Source of the DNA: JBNNGK01 sp050268245
Lineage (GTDB): Bacteria > Pseudomonadota > Gammaproteobacteria > Enterobacterales > Enterobacteriaceae
Reading direction: 5' to 3'
Assembly: GCF_050268245.1 (NCBI RefSeq)
Contig: NZ_JBNNGK010000011.1
Coordinates: 100,946-164,945, forward strand
Length of the DNA stretch: 64,000 nt
Part shown: in pieces, positions 17,199 through 25,975 of the stretch
Position numbering within the stretch: position 1 is the first letter of the stretch
Layout: the number at the start of each line of letters is the position of its first letter
Notes under the pieces: generated by a model
What the model saw: the letters and a program-made list of their open reading frames with translations, nothing else
The model's database searches: none
Told to the model about the DNA's origin: nothing
Program-made: the position numbers and the translations under genes

Positions 17199-17350
17199 AT
17201 GGCGCCCCTCTAATAAGTTTTATTCCACGGTATTACCCTGATGACGTGCCGCGATAGCGTTGTAACCGTCTTGCTGCAACACCCATTGCATCAGATATCA
17301 TTATGGCGAAAATATGATGCTGTAACGGTGACGGCGTCTGAAATGCAGGC

Positions 17351-17379
17351 AAAAAAATAGCGGGTAATTCACCCGCTAT
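17351..17379 (-). terminator. Intrinsic terminator after dapD
   Basis: Minus-strand stem ATAGCGGGT/ACCCGCTAT with loop GAATT, followed by seven T, directly after the dapD stop at 17386. Confidence 0.85.
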
Positions 17380-17385
17380 GTCAGT

Positions 17386-18210
17386 TTAGTCGATAGTACG
17401 TAATAACTCATTAATACCGACTTTACCACGCGTTTTGGCGTCGACTTTCTTGACGATGATGGCGCAGTAGAGGCTGTAGGAACCGTCTTTGGAAGGCAGG
17501 TTGCCTGAAACCACCACAGAACCGGCTGGGACGCGGCCGTAATGTACTTCACCCGTTTCACGATCGTAGATTTTGGTGCTTTGGCCGAGGTAGACCCCCA
17601 TCGAGATCACGGAGCCTTCTTCGACAATCACACCTTCTACGACTTCAGAGCGTGCGCCGATGAAGCAGTTATCTTCGATGATGGTGGGATTCGCCTGTAG
17701 TGGCTCAAGCACGCCACCGATGCCGACGCCACCTGACAGGTGAACGTTTTTACCGATCTGAGCGCAAGAGCCAACGGTAGCCCAGGTGTCGACCATTGAA
17801 CCCTCGTCAACGTAAGCGCCGATGTTGACATAAGAAGGCATCAATACGGTGTTGCGTGCGATATAGGCTCCTTGACGGACGCTGGCCGGTGGCACAACGC
17901 GGAAGCCTTCTTTCTGGAAACGCGCTTCGTCGTAGTCGGCGAATTTCATGGGTACTTTATCGTAATAACGGGTTTCTGCACCGTCCATGACCTTGTTGTC
18001 GTTGATGCGGAAAGAGAGCAGCACGGCTTTTTTTAGCCATTGATGGGTAACCCATTGACCATCGATTTTTTCGGCAACGCGCAATGCGCCGCTGTCGAGC
18101 AGGCCAATAACTTGGTTTACCGCTTCACGCGTTACGGTGTCAACGCTTGCTGGTGTGATATCCGCTCGGCGTTCGAAGGCGCTTTCAATAACGTTCTGTA
18201 ATTGCTGCAT
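17386..18210 (-). CDS. dapD: Tetrahydrodipicolinate N-succinyltransferase DapD
   Basis: Transfers succinyl from succinyl-CoA to tetrahydrodipicolinate in diaminopimelate/lysine synthesis. It is 274 aa, the E. coli length. After a helical N-terminal domain (1-100), a left-handed beta-helix of hexapeptide repeats is visible from about residue 110 (YIARNTVLMPSYVNIGAYVD, then SCAQIGKNVHLSGGVGIGGV). The conserved EDNCFIGARSEVVEG region forms part of the trimer active site. Strong terminator after the gene. Confidence 0.97.
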   Translation of the reverse strand: MQQLQNVIESAFERRADITPASVDTVTREAVNQVIGLLDSGALRVAEKIDGQWVTHQWLKKAVLLSFRINDNKVMDGAETRYYDKVPMKFADYDEARFQKEGFRVVPPASVRQGAYIARNTVLMPSYVNIGAYVDEGSMVDTWATVGSCAQIGKNVHLSGGVGIGGVLEPLQANPTIIEDNCFIGARSEVVEGVIVEEGSVISMGVYLGQSTKIYDRETGEVHYGRVPAGSVVVSGNLPSKDGSYSLYCAIIVKKVDAKTRGKVGINELLRTID

Positions 18211-18315
18211 TCTGTTTTCGTCTCGTCTTGATGTATTTAGCTAAAATTTACCGGTTTACCCAAAAGATTTCGAGTGGCAGCTAACGGCACTGCCGCTTGA
18301 AAGATGAAGGATATA

Positions 18316-20994
18316 TCACATTTTATCGTTTGGATTGAGTGCCTCTGTCAACCGTTGTTCCAACTTTCTACGCGTCTCGGCATTCAAGGCGCGCCGTTCG
18401 CCATCGGCCAAAATAAATAAATCCTCAACCCGTTCGCCGATGGTGGAAATGCGCGCACCGTGTAGCGAAAGGCCCAGATCGGCAAACACTTCGCCGACTC
18501 TTGCCAGCAGGCCCGGCTGGTCTAACGCGGTCAATTCGAGATAGCTCCGCCGGTCGGTATGGGTCGGCAAGAAACTGGCCTCGGTCGGTACGCTGAAGTG
18601 TCGCAGTTTTGACGACGGGCGGCGCATCCGTGGCGGCTGATAATCCCGTTGGGTCACCGCCTGTAGTAATGCCTGACGGATGGCCGCGTGACGATCTTGT
18701 GCCAGCGGACTACCGTCGGGTTCCAAAACGATAAAGGTGTCCATCGCCATACCGTCGCGGTTAGTGAAGATTTGCGCGTCGTGTACGCTAAGATTGCGCC
18801 GATCCATTTCACCGGCCACGGCGGCAAAGAGGTAAGGGCGGTCTGGACTCCAGATGAATATTTCCGTGCCGCCGCGTGTTGCTTGGCGGCTGACTAATAC
18901 CAACGGTTCGGTTGAATCATGAGCCAGTAAGTGACGCGCATGCCAGGCTAGCTGGTTTGGTGAGTGGCGTAGGAAGTAATCAGCGCGACAGCGGCTCCAG
19001 ATACGGTGTAGAGCCTCCTCATCGATATTGTCCATGCGCAGCAACGCTAAGGCTTGTAAACGGTGATGCCGCACGCGCTCGCGCAGATCTGGGCTATTTT
19101 GCATGCCGCGGCGCAGTTGTTTTTCGGTGGCGAAATAGAGCTCGCGCAACAGGCTTTGCTTCCAACTGTTCCACAGCGTTTCATTGGTGGCACAAATATC
19201 AGCGACCGTTAGGCAGACCAGATAACGTAGCCGAGTTTCGCTCTGCACTTCGGCGCTAAACTGTTGTATCACGGTGGGATCTTGAATATCGCGGCGTTGG
19301 GCAGTCACCGACATCAGAAGATGACAACGCACCAGCCAAGAGATCAGTAGTGTCTCGCGCGAGTTCAGGCCATGCAGTTTGGCAAATTCAATCACATCTT
19401 CTGCGCCAAGAATGGAGTGATCGCCACCGCGCCCTTTGGCGATATCATGAAACAGCGCGGCGATAAGCAGCAATTCCGGGTGAGGCAGGCGTGGATACAG
19501 TTCGACACACAAAGGATGGCGTGGGCGAGTGTCTTCATCGGCAAAGCTTTCCAGTTTTTGCAGTACGCGAATAGTGTGCTCATCCACGGTATAAGCATGG
19601 AACAGGTCGAACTGCATTTGGCCGACGATTTTCCCCCACTGCGGCATATAAGCCCATAGCACACTGTGGCGATGCATCGGCAGCAATGCGCGTGAAACGG
19701 CCCCTGGATGGCGAAGGATCGCCATAAACAACTCACGAGCCTCCGGGATAGTGCACAACGGTTGTTGGAGATGGCGACGCGCGTGGCGTAGTTGCCGCAC
19801 GGTGGTGGAATAGATGCCTTTAATTTCGCGGTTGTGCACCATGAGGTAAAACATTCGCATAATGGCTTCAGGCTGGCGGATAAACAGCGTTTCATCACGT
19901 AAGTCAATCAACGCACCGCGCAGTTGGAAATCATCGTTTAACGGACGTGGCTTCTCTGTGGCGTCCAGTGCCAGAATGGCCTCATCGAATAGTTGTAGCA
20001 GCATGTGGTTCAGTTCGCTGACGCGGCGCGTCATGCGATAAAAATCCTTCATCATGCGTTCGACAGGTTCGTTGCCTTCCCCCTCATAACACAACAATTG
20101 CGCGACGCTAAGTTGACGATCGAACAATAAGCGGTTGTCGTAGCGCGTCAACATGAGGTGAAGCGCAAAACGAATGCGCCAGAGGAAGCTCTGACATTCG
20201 TTAAGTTCGTTGCGCTCGGCTTGCGTCAAGAAGCCAAAACCGACCATTTCATCTAGCGAGGTTGCGCCAAAGTGACGGCGCGCAACCCACAGCAAAGTAT
20301 GGATGTCACGTAAGCCGCCTGGGCTGCTTTTGATGTCAGGCTCGAGGTTATAACTGGTGCCGTGATAGCGTTGATGGCGTTCCTGCTGTTCGGTGATTTT
20401 CGCATCGAAGAACTCAGGCGATGGCCAAAAGCCGTCGCTGAAGATGTGCTTTTGCATTTGTAGAAACAGCGCAACGTCACCGCAGATCATGCGGGACTCA
20501 ATCAGATTAGTGGCGACGGTTAAATCAGCCAATCCTTCGAGCAAACACTCTTCTAGCGAGCGAACACTGTGGCCGACTTCCAGCTTCAAATCCCACAGTA
20601 GCGTGATGAATTCGCCAACCCGTGAGGCTTGGCTGTCACTCAGGCGCTGCTGGCTGAGTACCAGCACATCGATGTCTGAAAGCGGGTGAAGCTCACCGCG
20701 TCCATAGCCGCCAACGGCTACCAGCGCGACCTCAGGAAAGGTATCAAAACCGTAGAACGTCCATAGCCGCCGCAACAGGCGATCGATAAATTCACTGCGT
20801 GCCGCTATCAGGCATTCGGCCGTTGAGCCGCAATTAAACGCCGCCGCCAACCATTGATGAAACTGTTCCAGCCGTTGTTTTAGGGCAACGCAGTTAATCT
20901 CCTCATCGCTATACACGTTGGGATAATCAGGTTGCGTCAGTTCGGCCTGTGGCGGAATGGCCGAAGTCGCTTGCTCTCGAAAGTGATCAGACAT
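18316..20994 (-). CDS. glnD: Bifunctional uridylyltransferase/uridylyl-removing enzyme GlnD
   Basis: Master nitrogen sensor: uridylylates PII (GlnB/GlnK) when glutamine is low and removes UMP when it is high. 892 aa from ATG 20994 (E. coli 890). The nucleotidyltransferase motif GGYGRGELHPLSDID occurs near residue 105, the HD phosphohydrolase motif FHDIAKGRGGDHS in the middle, and two ACT glutamine-sensing domains at the C-terminus (EIFIWSPDRPYLF and ELTALDQPGLLARVG). I prefer 20994 (GGGGCATCC upstream) to the ATG at 21021, which adds nine non-homologous residues and overlaps the map terminator. Confidence 0.95.
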   Translation of the reverse strand: MSDHFREQATSAIPPQAELTQPDYPNVYSDEEINCVALKQRLEQFHQWLAAAFNCGSTAECLIAARSEFIDRLLRRLWTFYGFDTFPEVALVAVGGYGRGELHPLSDIDVLVLSQQRLSDSQASRVGEFITLLWDLKLEVGHSVRSLEECLLEGLADLTVATNLIESRMICGDVALFLQMQKHIFSDGFWPSPEFFDAKITEQQERHQRYHGTSYNLEPDIKSSPGGLRDIHTLLWVARRHFGATSLDEMVGFGFLTQAERNELNECQSFLWRIRFALHLMLTRYDNRLLFDRQLSVAQLLCYEGEGNEPVERMMKDFYRMTRRVSELNHMLLQLFDEAILALDATEKPRPLNDDFQLRGALIDLRDETLFIRQPEAIMRMFYLMVHNREIKGIYSTTVRQLRHARRHLQQPLCTIPEARELFMAILRHPGAVSRALLPMHRHSVLWAYMPQWGKIVGQMQFDLFHAYTVDEHTIRVLQKLESFADEDTRPRHPLCVELYPRLPHPELLLIAALFHDIAKGRGGDHSILGAEDVIEFAKLHGLNSRETLLISWLVRCHLLMSVTAQRRDIQDPTVIQQFSAEVQSETRLRYLVCLTVADICATNETLWNSWKQSLLRELYFATEKQLRRGMQNSPDLRERVRHHRLQALALLRMDNIDEEALHRIWSRCRADYFLRHSPNQLAWHARHLLAHDSTEPLVLVSRQATRGGTEIFIWSPDRPYLFAAVAGEMDRRNLSVHDAQIFTNRDGMAMDTFIVLEPDGSPLAQDRHAAIRQALLQAVTQRDYQPPRMRRPSSKLRHFSVPTEASFLPTHTDRRSYLELTALDQPGLLARVGEVFADLGLSLHGARISTIGERVEDLFILADGERRALNAETRRKLEQRLTEALNPNDKM

Positions 20995-21006
20995 TGGATG
21001 CCCCAT

Positions 21007-21031
21007 AAAAAAGGCCGGCAAAAGCCGGCCT
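21007..21031 (-). terminator. Intrinsic terminator after map
   Basis: Minus-strand stem AGGCCGGC/GCCGGCCT with a TTTT loop and a T tract of six. It separates map from glnD. Confidence 0.85.
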
Positions 21032-21062
21032 ATTATGCATTCGTAGTGCGCCGAAGCCGCAC

Positions 21063-21857
21063 TTACATCTCATGCGTAATGATGTTGGGGATGGTGTCAT
21101 CCTTCCGCAACGTCATTATCTCGCAGCCGTTTTCAGTGACCACAATAGTATGCTCATACTGCGCCGACAAGCTGCGATCTTTAGTTTTTACCGTCCAACC
21201 ATCTTTCATGGTGCGGATACGGAAATCGCCCGCATTCACCATCGGTTCAATGGTGAATGTCATACCCGGTTGCAATACTACGCCACCGTCATCCGCGTCA
21301 TAGTGCAGTACCTGCGGTTCTTCGTGGAATACTTCACCAATGCCGTGACCACAGTATTCACGCACTACGGAGAAATTCTCTGCTTCTACGAACTGCTGAA
21401 TGGCTTTACCCAACGCACGCAAGCGGATACCAGGCTTGACCATTTTTAAGGCCAGATACAGGCTTTCTTGCGTGATGCGACAAAGACGCTCGCCAAGGAT
21501 GGTCGGTTTACCTACCTGGAACATTTTCGAGGTATCACCGTGCCAGCCATCTTTAATAACGGTGACATCAATATTGACGATATCGCCATCTTTTAGCGTC
21601 TTGTCATCGCTTGGGATGCCGTGGCAGACCACTTCGTTGACTGAGATACACACCGACTTAGGGAAACCGTGGTAGCCCAGACAAGCTGAGATGGCCTGCT
21701 GCTTTTCGGTAATGTACTCGTGACAGATACGATCCAGCTCGCCGGTGGTCACGCCAGGAATGACGTAGGGTTCGATAATCTCCAGCACTTCGGCTGCCAG
21801 ACGGCCGGCCACGCGCATTTTTTGGATGTCATCAGGTGTTTTGATTGAGATTGCCAT
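21063..21857 (-). CDS. map: Methionine aminopeptidase, type I
   Basis: Removes the initiator methionine from nascent proteins. 264 aa from ATG 21857, exactly the E. coli length; the frame remains open 13 codons upstream without similarity. The five metal ligands occur in NIDVTVIKDGWHGDTS (two Asp), CGHGIG (His), TIEPMV (Glu) and QYEHTIVV (Glu). The segment after the catalytic-site HGIG reads EVFHEEP where E. coli has RGFHEEP; the second conserved His is kept. It is divergent from rpsB, the standard arrangement. Confidence 0.95.
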   Translation of the reverse strand: MAISIKTPDDIQKMRVAGRLAAEVLEIIEPYVIPGVTTGELDRICHEYITEKQQAISACLGYHGFPKSVCISVNEVVCHGIPSDDKTLKDGDIVNIDVTVIKDGWHGDTSKMFQVGKPTILGERLCRITQESLYLALKMVKPGIRLRALGKAIQQFVEAENFSVVREYCGHGIGEVFHEEPQVLHYDADDGGVVLQPGMTFTIEPMVNAGDFRIRTMKDGWTVKTKDRSLSAQYEHTIVVTENGCEIMTLRKDDTIPNIITHEM

Positions 21858-22170
21858 GAAATTCGTCCGCAGGTGTGTCGAGAGTGCCGACAACAATAAT
21901 AATAAGGGCAGATGATTATGGTATCAGCCCGGTGGGGCGCTGCCAAATTTCATTTCCTGCTGGCATCGATGGCGGGAGAATCCCCACCCAAAACAGGGTA
22001 CCTATCACGGAAACAGGCGATGTTAGTGTGGGAAAGGTGAGCACAGGCAGGAGGCGGTTGGTATCTAAGGCGGCGTTCATCATACCGTTGGCTAGGGGAC
22101 AGACGACCTAAACGTGCCCCCTGACCGCTCTATATCGGCCGAACGAAGCGCGGTGAAGGCGCAACAAAAG

Positions 22171-22200
22171 TTGGAGTTGGTGACGGGTTTATGGTATAAA
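22171..22200 (+). promoter_or_regulatory. Probable rpsB-tsf promoter
   Basis: TTGGAG (22171-22176), an 18-bp spacer and TATAAA (22195-22200) followed by a GCGCGCC discriminator, typical of ribosomal-protein promoters under ppGpp control. Confidence 0.6.
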
Positions 22201-22206
22201 GCGCGC

Positions 22207-22401
22207 CGGCGATCCGCTCTTCGTCCTAGTGACGAGGGCAGAGATTGTCGAAAATACTTTAACTGCACTCACATTGTGTAAATAACACACACGTATCGGC
22301 ACATACGCCGGGGTGCCTCAAGTGAAGCGTTTTATCACTCTGGGGTCGGCGTTATGGGATACGTGGAGGCATAACCCCAATTAATCTATAGAGGTTTAAT
22401 C
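22207..22401 (+). ncRNA. rpsB 5' leader (S2 autoregulatory element; t44/tff-type RNA)
   Basis: The roughly 195-nt leader contains the conserved block GGCACATACGCCGGGGTGCC...GGGGTCGGCGTTATGGGATACGTGGAGGCATAACCCC, split here by a variable loop. It resembles the E. coli rpsB leader that ribosomal protein S2 binds to repress its own operon, annotated in databases as t44 RNA. The core structured part is at about 22297-22380, with GAGG for translation at 22389-22392. Confidence 0.75.
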
Positions 22402-23127
22402 ATGGCAACTGTTTCCATGCGCGACATGCTCCAGGCTGGTGTACACTTCGGTCACCAGACCCGTTACTGGAACCCGAAAATGAAGCCTTTCATCTTCGGC
22501 GCTCGTAACAAGGTTCACATCATCAACCTGGAGAAGACCGTACCAATGTTCAACGAAGCTCTGGCTGAGTTGACCAAGATTTCTTCCCGTAAAGGTAAAA
22601 TCCTGTTCGTTGGTACCAAACGCGCAGCAAGCGAAGCGGTAAAAGAAGCTGCACACAACTGCGACCAGTTCTTCGTGAACCATCGTTGGTTGGGCGGCAT
22701 GCTGACTAACTGGAAAACCGTTCGTCAGTCCATCAAACGTTTGAAAGATCTGGAAACTCAGTCTCAAGACGGCACCTTCGACAAGCTGACCAAGAAAGAA
22801 GCGCTGATGCGTACTCGTGAATTGGATAAGCTGGAAAACTCTCTGGGTGGTATCAAAGACATGGGCGGTCTGCCAGACGCGCTGTTTGTTATCGATGCCG
22901 ATCACGAGCACATCGCGATCAAAGAAGCCAACAACTTGGGTATCCCGGTATTCTCTATCGTTGATACCAACTCCGATCCAGACGGCGTTGACTTCATCAT
23001 TCCGGGTAACGACGACGCAATCCGTGCAGTTAACCTGTACCTGACCGCCGTTGCTGCTGCTGTTCGTGAAGGTCGTTCTCAAGATCTGGCCGTTCAGGCG
23101 GAAGAAAGCTTCGTAGAAGCTGAATAA
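22402..23127 (+). CDS. rpsB: 30S ribosomal protein S2
   Basis: Small-subunit protein binding at the head-body junction, required for S1 assembly. 241 aa, as in E. coli, starting MATVSMRDMLQAGVHFGHQT. Signature regions include FGARNKVHIINLEKT and RWLGGMLTNWKT. It uses highly expressed, biased codons (CTG, CGT, AAA), unlike the flanking intergenic sequence. First gene of the rpsB-tsf operon, autoregulated through the leader. Confidence 0.98.
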   Translation: MATVSMRDMLQAGVHFGHQTRYWNPKMKPFIFGARNKVHIINLEKTVPMFNEALAELTKISSRKGKILFVGTKRAASEAVKEAAHNCDQFFVNHRWLGGMLTNWKTVRQSIKRLKDLETQSQDGTFDKLTKKEALMRTRELDKLENSLGGIKDMGGLPDALFVIDADHEHIAIKEANNLGIPVFSIVDTNSDPDGVDFIIPGNDDAIRAVNLYLTAVAAAVREGRSQDLAVQAEESFVEAE

Positions 23128-23181
23128 TAAGGCAAGCTCGAACGCGAGCCCTTATTAACCAGGTATTGACATATGTTGGTT

Positions 23182-23208
23182 AGGGGGGCCCCTTAAAGGC
23201 CCCCTTTG
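23182..23208 (+). terminator. rpsB-tsf intergenic attenuator or terminator
   Basis: GC-rich stem AGGGGGCC/GGCCCCCT around CCTTAAA, followed by the weak tract TTGCTT. In E. coli a partial terminator between rpsB and tsf lowers tsf expression; the same is likely here. Confidence 0.6.
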
Positions 23209-23380
23209 CTTATCTGAATGAGAACCCTACCCAATATTCGAGTTGCGGTAAGTCGGCAACTGAGCCCTCCGCCAGCCGCTTGGTGAGCCAAGTGACTGGG
23301 TTGAGAGACGGTTGTAAACCCAGCGGCGGCTCGAAAGATGAAGGGTAAATCTCCGAGCGAGATAACCGAGGAATAAAGAA

Positions 23381-24232
23381 ATGGCTGATATTACCGCTGC
23401 CCTGGTAAAAGAACTGCGTGAGCGTACTGGCGCAGGCATGATGGATTGCAAAAAGTCGCTGGTCGAATCCAATGGCGACATCGAGCTGGCAATCGAAAAC
23501 ATGCGTAAATCTGGTGCGATCAAAGCTGCGAAAAAAGCAGGCAACGTTGCTGCTGACGGCGTGATCAAAACCAAGATCGAAGGCAACTACGGTGTGATTC
23601 TGGAAGTTAACTGCCAGACTGACTTCGTTGCTAAAGATGCTGGTTTCCAGGCGTTTGCAGATAAAGTGTTGGATGCCGCGGTTGCTGGCAAAATCACTGA
23701 CGTTGACGTGCTGAAAGCTCAGTTCGAAGAAGAGCGCGTAGCGCTGGTGGCAAAAATCGGTGAGAACATCAACATTCGCCGCGTTGCGTCCCTGGAAGGC
23801 GATGTGCTGGGTAGCTACCTGCACGGTGCTCGTATCGGCGTTCTGATTGCCGCGACAGGCGCAGACGAAGAACTGGTTAAGCAGCTGGCAATGCACGTTG
23901 CAGCAAGCAAACCAGAGTTCGTTAAGCCTGAAGATGTGTCTGCTGAAGTGGTAGAGAAAGAGTACCAGGTTCAGTTGGACATCGCGATGCAATCTGGCAA
24001 ACCGAAAGAAATCGCAGAGAAAATGGTTGAAGGCCGCATGAAGAAATTCACCGGTGAAGTTTCTCTGACCGGTCAGCCTTTCGTTATGGATCCAAGCAAA
24101 ACCGTTGGTCAACTGCTGAAAGAGCAGGGTGCAGACGTTGTTAACTTCATCCGTTTCGAAGTGGGTGAAGGCATCGAGAAAGTTGAAAGTGACTTTGCTG
24201 CTGAAGTTGCAGCAATGAGCAAACAGTCTTAA
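23381..24232 (+). CDS. tsf: Elongation factor Ts
   Basis: Guanine nucleotide exchange factor for EF-Tu. 283 aa, the E. coli length. The N-terminal UBA-like domain (LVKELRERTGAGMMDCKKSL) is followed by the core with the TDFVAKD motif that contacts the EF-Tu nucleotide site, and by the paired core subdomains. Codon usage is strongly biased, like rpsB. AACCGAGGAA precedes the ATG. It ends with a terminator at 24244-24270, so pyrH is separately expressed. Confidence 0.98.
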   Translation: MADITAALVKELRERTGAGMMDCKKSLVESNGDIELAIENMRKSGAIKAAKKAGNVAADGVIKTKIEGNYGVILEVNCQTDFVAKDAGFQAFADKVLDAAVAGKITDVDVLKAQFEEERVALVAKIGENINIRRVASLEGDVLGSYLHGARIGVLIAATGADEELVKQLAMHVAASKPEFVKPEDVSAEVVEKEYQVQLDIAMQSGKPKEIAEKMVEGRMKKFTGEVSLTGQPFVMDPSKTVGQLLKEQGADVVNFIRFEVGEGIEKVESDFAAEVAAMSKQS

Positions 24233-24243
24233 TGCCTGTTGAT

Positions 24244-24270
24244 GGGGCCGCCTCCGGGCGGTTCTATTTT
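24244..24270 (+). terminator. Intrinsic terminator after tsf
   Basis: Stem GGCCGCC/GGCGGTT around TCCG, followed by CTATTTTAT, 12 bases past the tsf stop. Confidence 0.75.
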
Positions 24271-24417
24271 ATACCCCTTATACTGCGTTATTTGGGGTAT
24301 AACTTTATCCAGCCAGATTTACTCCGATGGCGAGCCCTGCTGGGTTATACTCTGCGCAGGTGTATTTCATCGGTAAAAACCCCCAATACTATTACTGCTG
24401 CTTAGGACAGACTAACC

Positions 24418-25143
24418 ATGGCAACCAATGCAAAACCCGTATATCAGCGTATCCTGCTCAAACTGAGCGGCGAGGCCCTGCAAGGCGCAGAAGGTTTTGG
24501 GATCGACGCTAGCGTTTTGGATCGCATGGCTCAGGAAGTAAAAGAGCTGGTCGAACTGGGAATTCAAGTTGGTGTAGTTATTGGCGGTGGCAACTTGTTC
24601 CGTGGCGCGGGCTTAGCACAAGCCGGTATGAACCGCGTAGTGGGCGACCACATGGGAATGCTGGCTACCGTGATGAACGGCCTGGCTATGCGTGATGCAC
24701 TGCACCGTGCCTATGTGAACGCCCGCCTGATGTCGGCTATTCCGCTGAACGGCGTGTGTGATAACTACAGTTGGGCAGAGGCGATCAGCCTGTTGCGTAA
24801 CAACCGCGTGGTCATTTTTTCTGCCGGTACCGGCAACCCGTTCTTCACCACCGATTCTGCGGCCTGTTTACGCGGGATTGAAATTGAAGCAGATGTGGTA
24901 TTGAAAGCCACCAAAGTAGATGGTGTATACTCCGCTGATCCGGTCAAAAATCCGGATGCAACGCTATACGAACAGTTGACCTATCAAGACGTCTTAGAGC
25001 GCGAGCTGAAAGTGATGGATCTGGCGGCGTTTACGCTGGCGCGCGATCACGGTCTGCCAATCCGTGTGTTCAATATGAACAAACCAGGCGCACTGCGCCG
25101 CGTCGTGATGGGTGAGAACGAAGGTACATTGATCAGCAAGTAA
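24418..25143 (+). CDS. pyrH: Uridylate kinase (UMP kinase)
   Basis: Hexameric amino-acid-kinase-fold enzyme phosphorylating UMP to UDP; activated by GTP and inhibited by UTP in E. coli. 241 aa as in E. coli. Visible motifs: RILLKLSGEALQG near the N-terminus, VIGGGNLFRGAG for phosphate binding, GTGNPFFTTDSAACLR, and KATKVDGVYSADP. A likely -10 TATACT at 24346-24351 lies upstream. It is separated by 117 bp from frr. Confidence 0.97.
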   Translation: MATNAKPVYQRILLKLSGEALQGAEGFGIDASVLDRMAQEVKELVELGIQVGVVIGGGNLFRGAGLAQAGMNRVVGDHMGMLATVMNGLAMRDALHRAYVNARLMSAIPLNGVCDNYSWAEAISLLRNNRVVIFSAGTGNPFFTTDSAACLRGIEIEADVVLKATKVDGVYSADPVKNPDATLYEQLTYQDVLERELKVMDLAAFTLARDHGLPIRVFNMNKPGALRRVVMGENEGTLISK

Positions 25144-25260
25144 TTGCTGCTCAATACTGATTGAGCGGGGCGGGTGGCGACTTGCGCGCCTGTCCCCTAC
25201 AAGTAAAATTCACGGGCTATAATAAGCCTGCCAAGTAACCCGCTTCCAAAGGTTCGCAAC

Positions 25261-25818
25261 GTGATTAACGACATCAGAAAAGATGCTGACACACGCATGG
25301 AAAAAAGCGTTGAAGCATTCAAAAACCAAATCAGTAAAATCCGCACCGGCCGTGCTTCACCCAGCATTCTCGACGGTATTATGGTTGAATACTACGGTGC
25401 TGCAACGCCGTTGCGTCAACTGGCGAGTATCACGGTAGAAGATTCTCGTACGTTGAAAATTAACGTATTCGATCGTTCACTGAGCCAAGCCGTCGAAAAA
25501 GCGATCATGAGCTCCGATCTCGGTCTGAACCCGTCTTCTGCGGGTACTGACATTCGTGTGCCATTGCCTGCGTTGACTGAAGAGCGTCGTAAAGACCTGA
25601 TCAAAGTGGTACGTGGTGAGGCAGAGCAAGGCCGTGTTGCTGTACGTAACGTGCGTCGCGACGCTAACGATAAAATCAAAGCGCTGCTGAAAGATAAAGA
25701 AATCAGCGAAGACGACGAACGTCGTGCGCAAGATGATATCCAAAAAATGACAGATGCTTACATCAAGCTGGTCGAAGCCGCGCTGGCTGAAAAAGAAAAA
25801 GAGCTGATGGAGTTCTAA
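25261..25818 (+). CDS. frr: Ribosome recycling factor
   Basis: Splits post-termination 70S ribosomes together with EF-G. 185 aa, the standard length. It starts with GTG at 25261, preceded by AAAGGTT. The three-helix-bundle domain (ends at 1-30 and 105-185) and beta domain (about 31-104) are clear; conserved segments are FKNQISKIRTGRASPSILDG and RRDANDKIKALLKD. Followed by a strong terminator at 25838. Confidence 0.97.
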   Translation: MINDIRKDADTRMEKSVEAFKNQISKIRTGRASPSILDGIMVEYYGAATPLRQLASITVEDSRTLKINVFDRSLSQAVEKAIMSSDLGLNPSSAGTDIRVPLPALTEERRKDLIKVVRGEAEQGRVAVRNVRRDANDKIKALLKDKEISEDDERRAQDDIQKMTDAYIKLVEAALAEKEKELMEF

Positions 25819-25837
25819 TCCGTTCTGTATAAGAAAT

Positions 25838-25867
25838 AAGCGTCGCCTAGGCGGCGCTTTGTTTTTT
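25838..25867 (+). terminator. Intrinsic terminator after frr
   Basis: Stem AAGCGTCGCC/GGCGGCGCTT (one G-T wobble) with a tiny TAG loop, then TTTGTTTTTT. Confidence 0.85.
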
Positions 25868-25975
25868 GCGCTGCAGATCCCGTTTTATCGTACTGAAAGA
25901 TCATGGACAACGGGTGTACAAGGTTTCACACTGAGGCACTTCCGATCTCATCAGACAGTTATTCAGAGCGAACCC

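Noticed and set aside
23210..24112. 300-codon open frame on the minus strand, and a similar one at 22396-23082
   Set aside because: Shadows of the codon-biased tsf and rpsB genes; no similarity or start signals.
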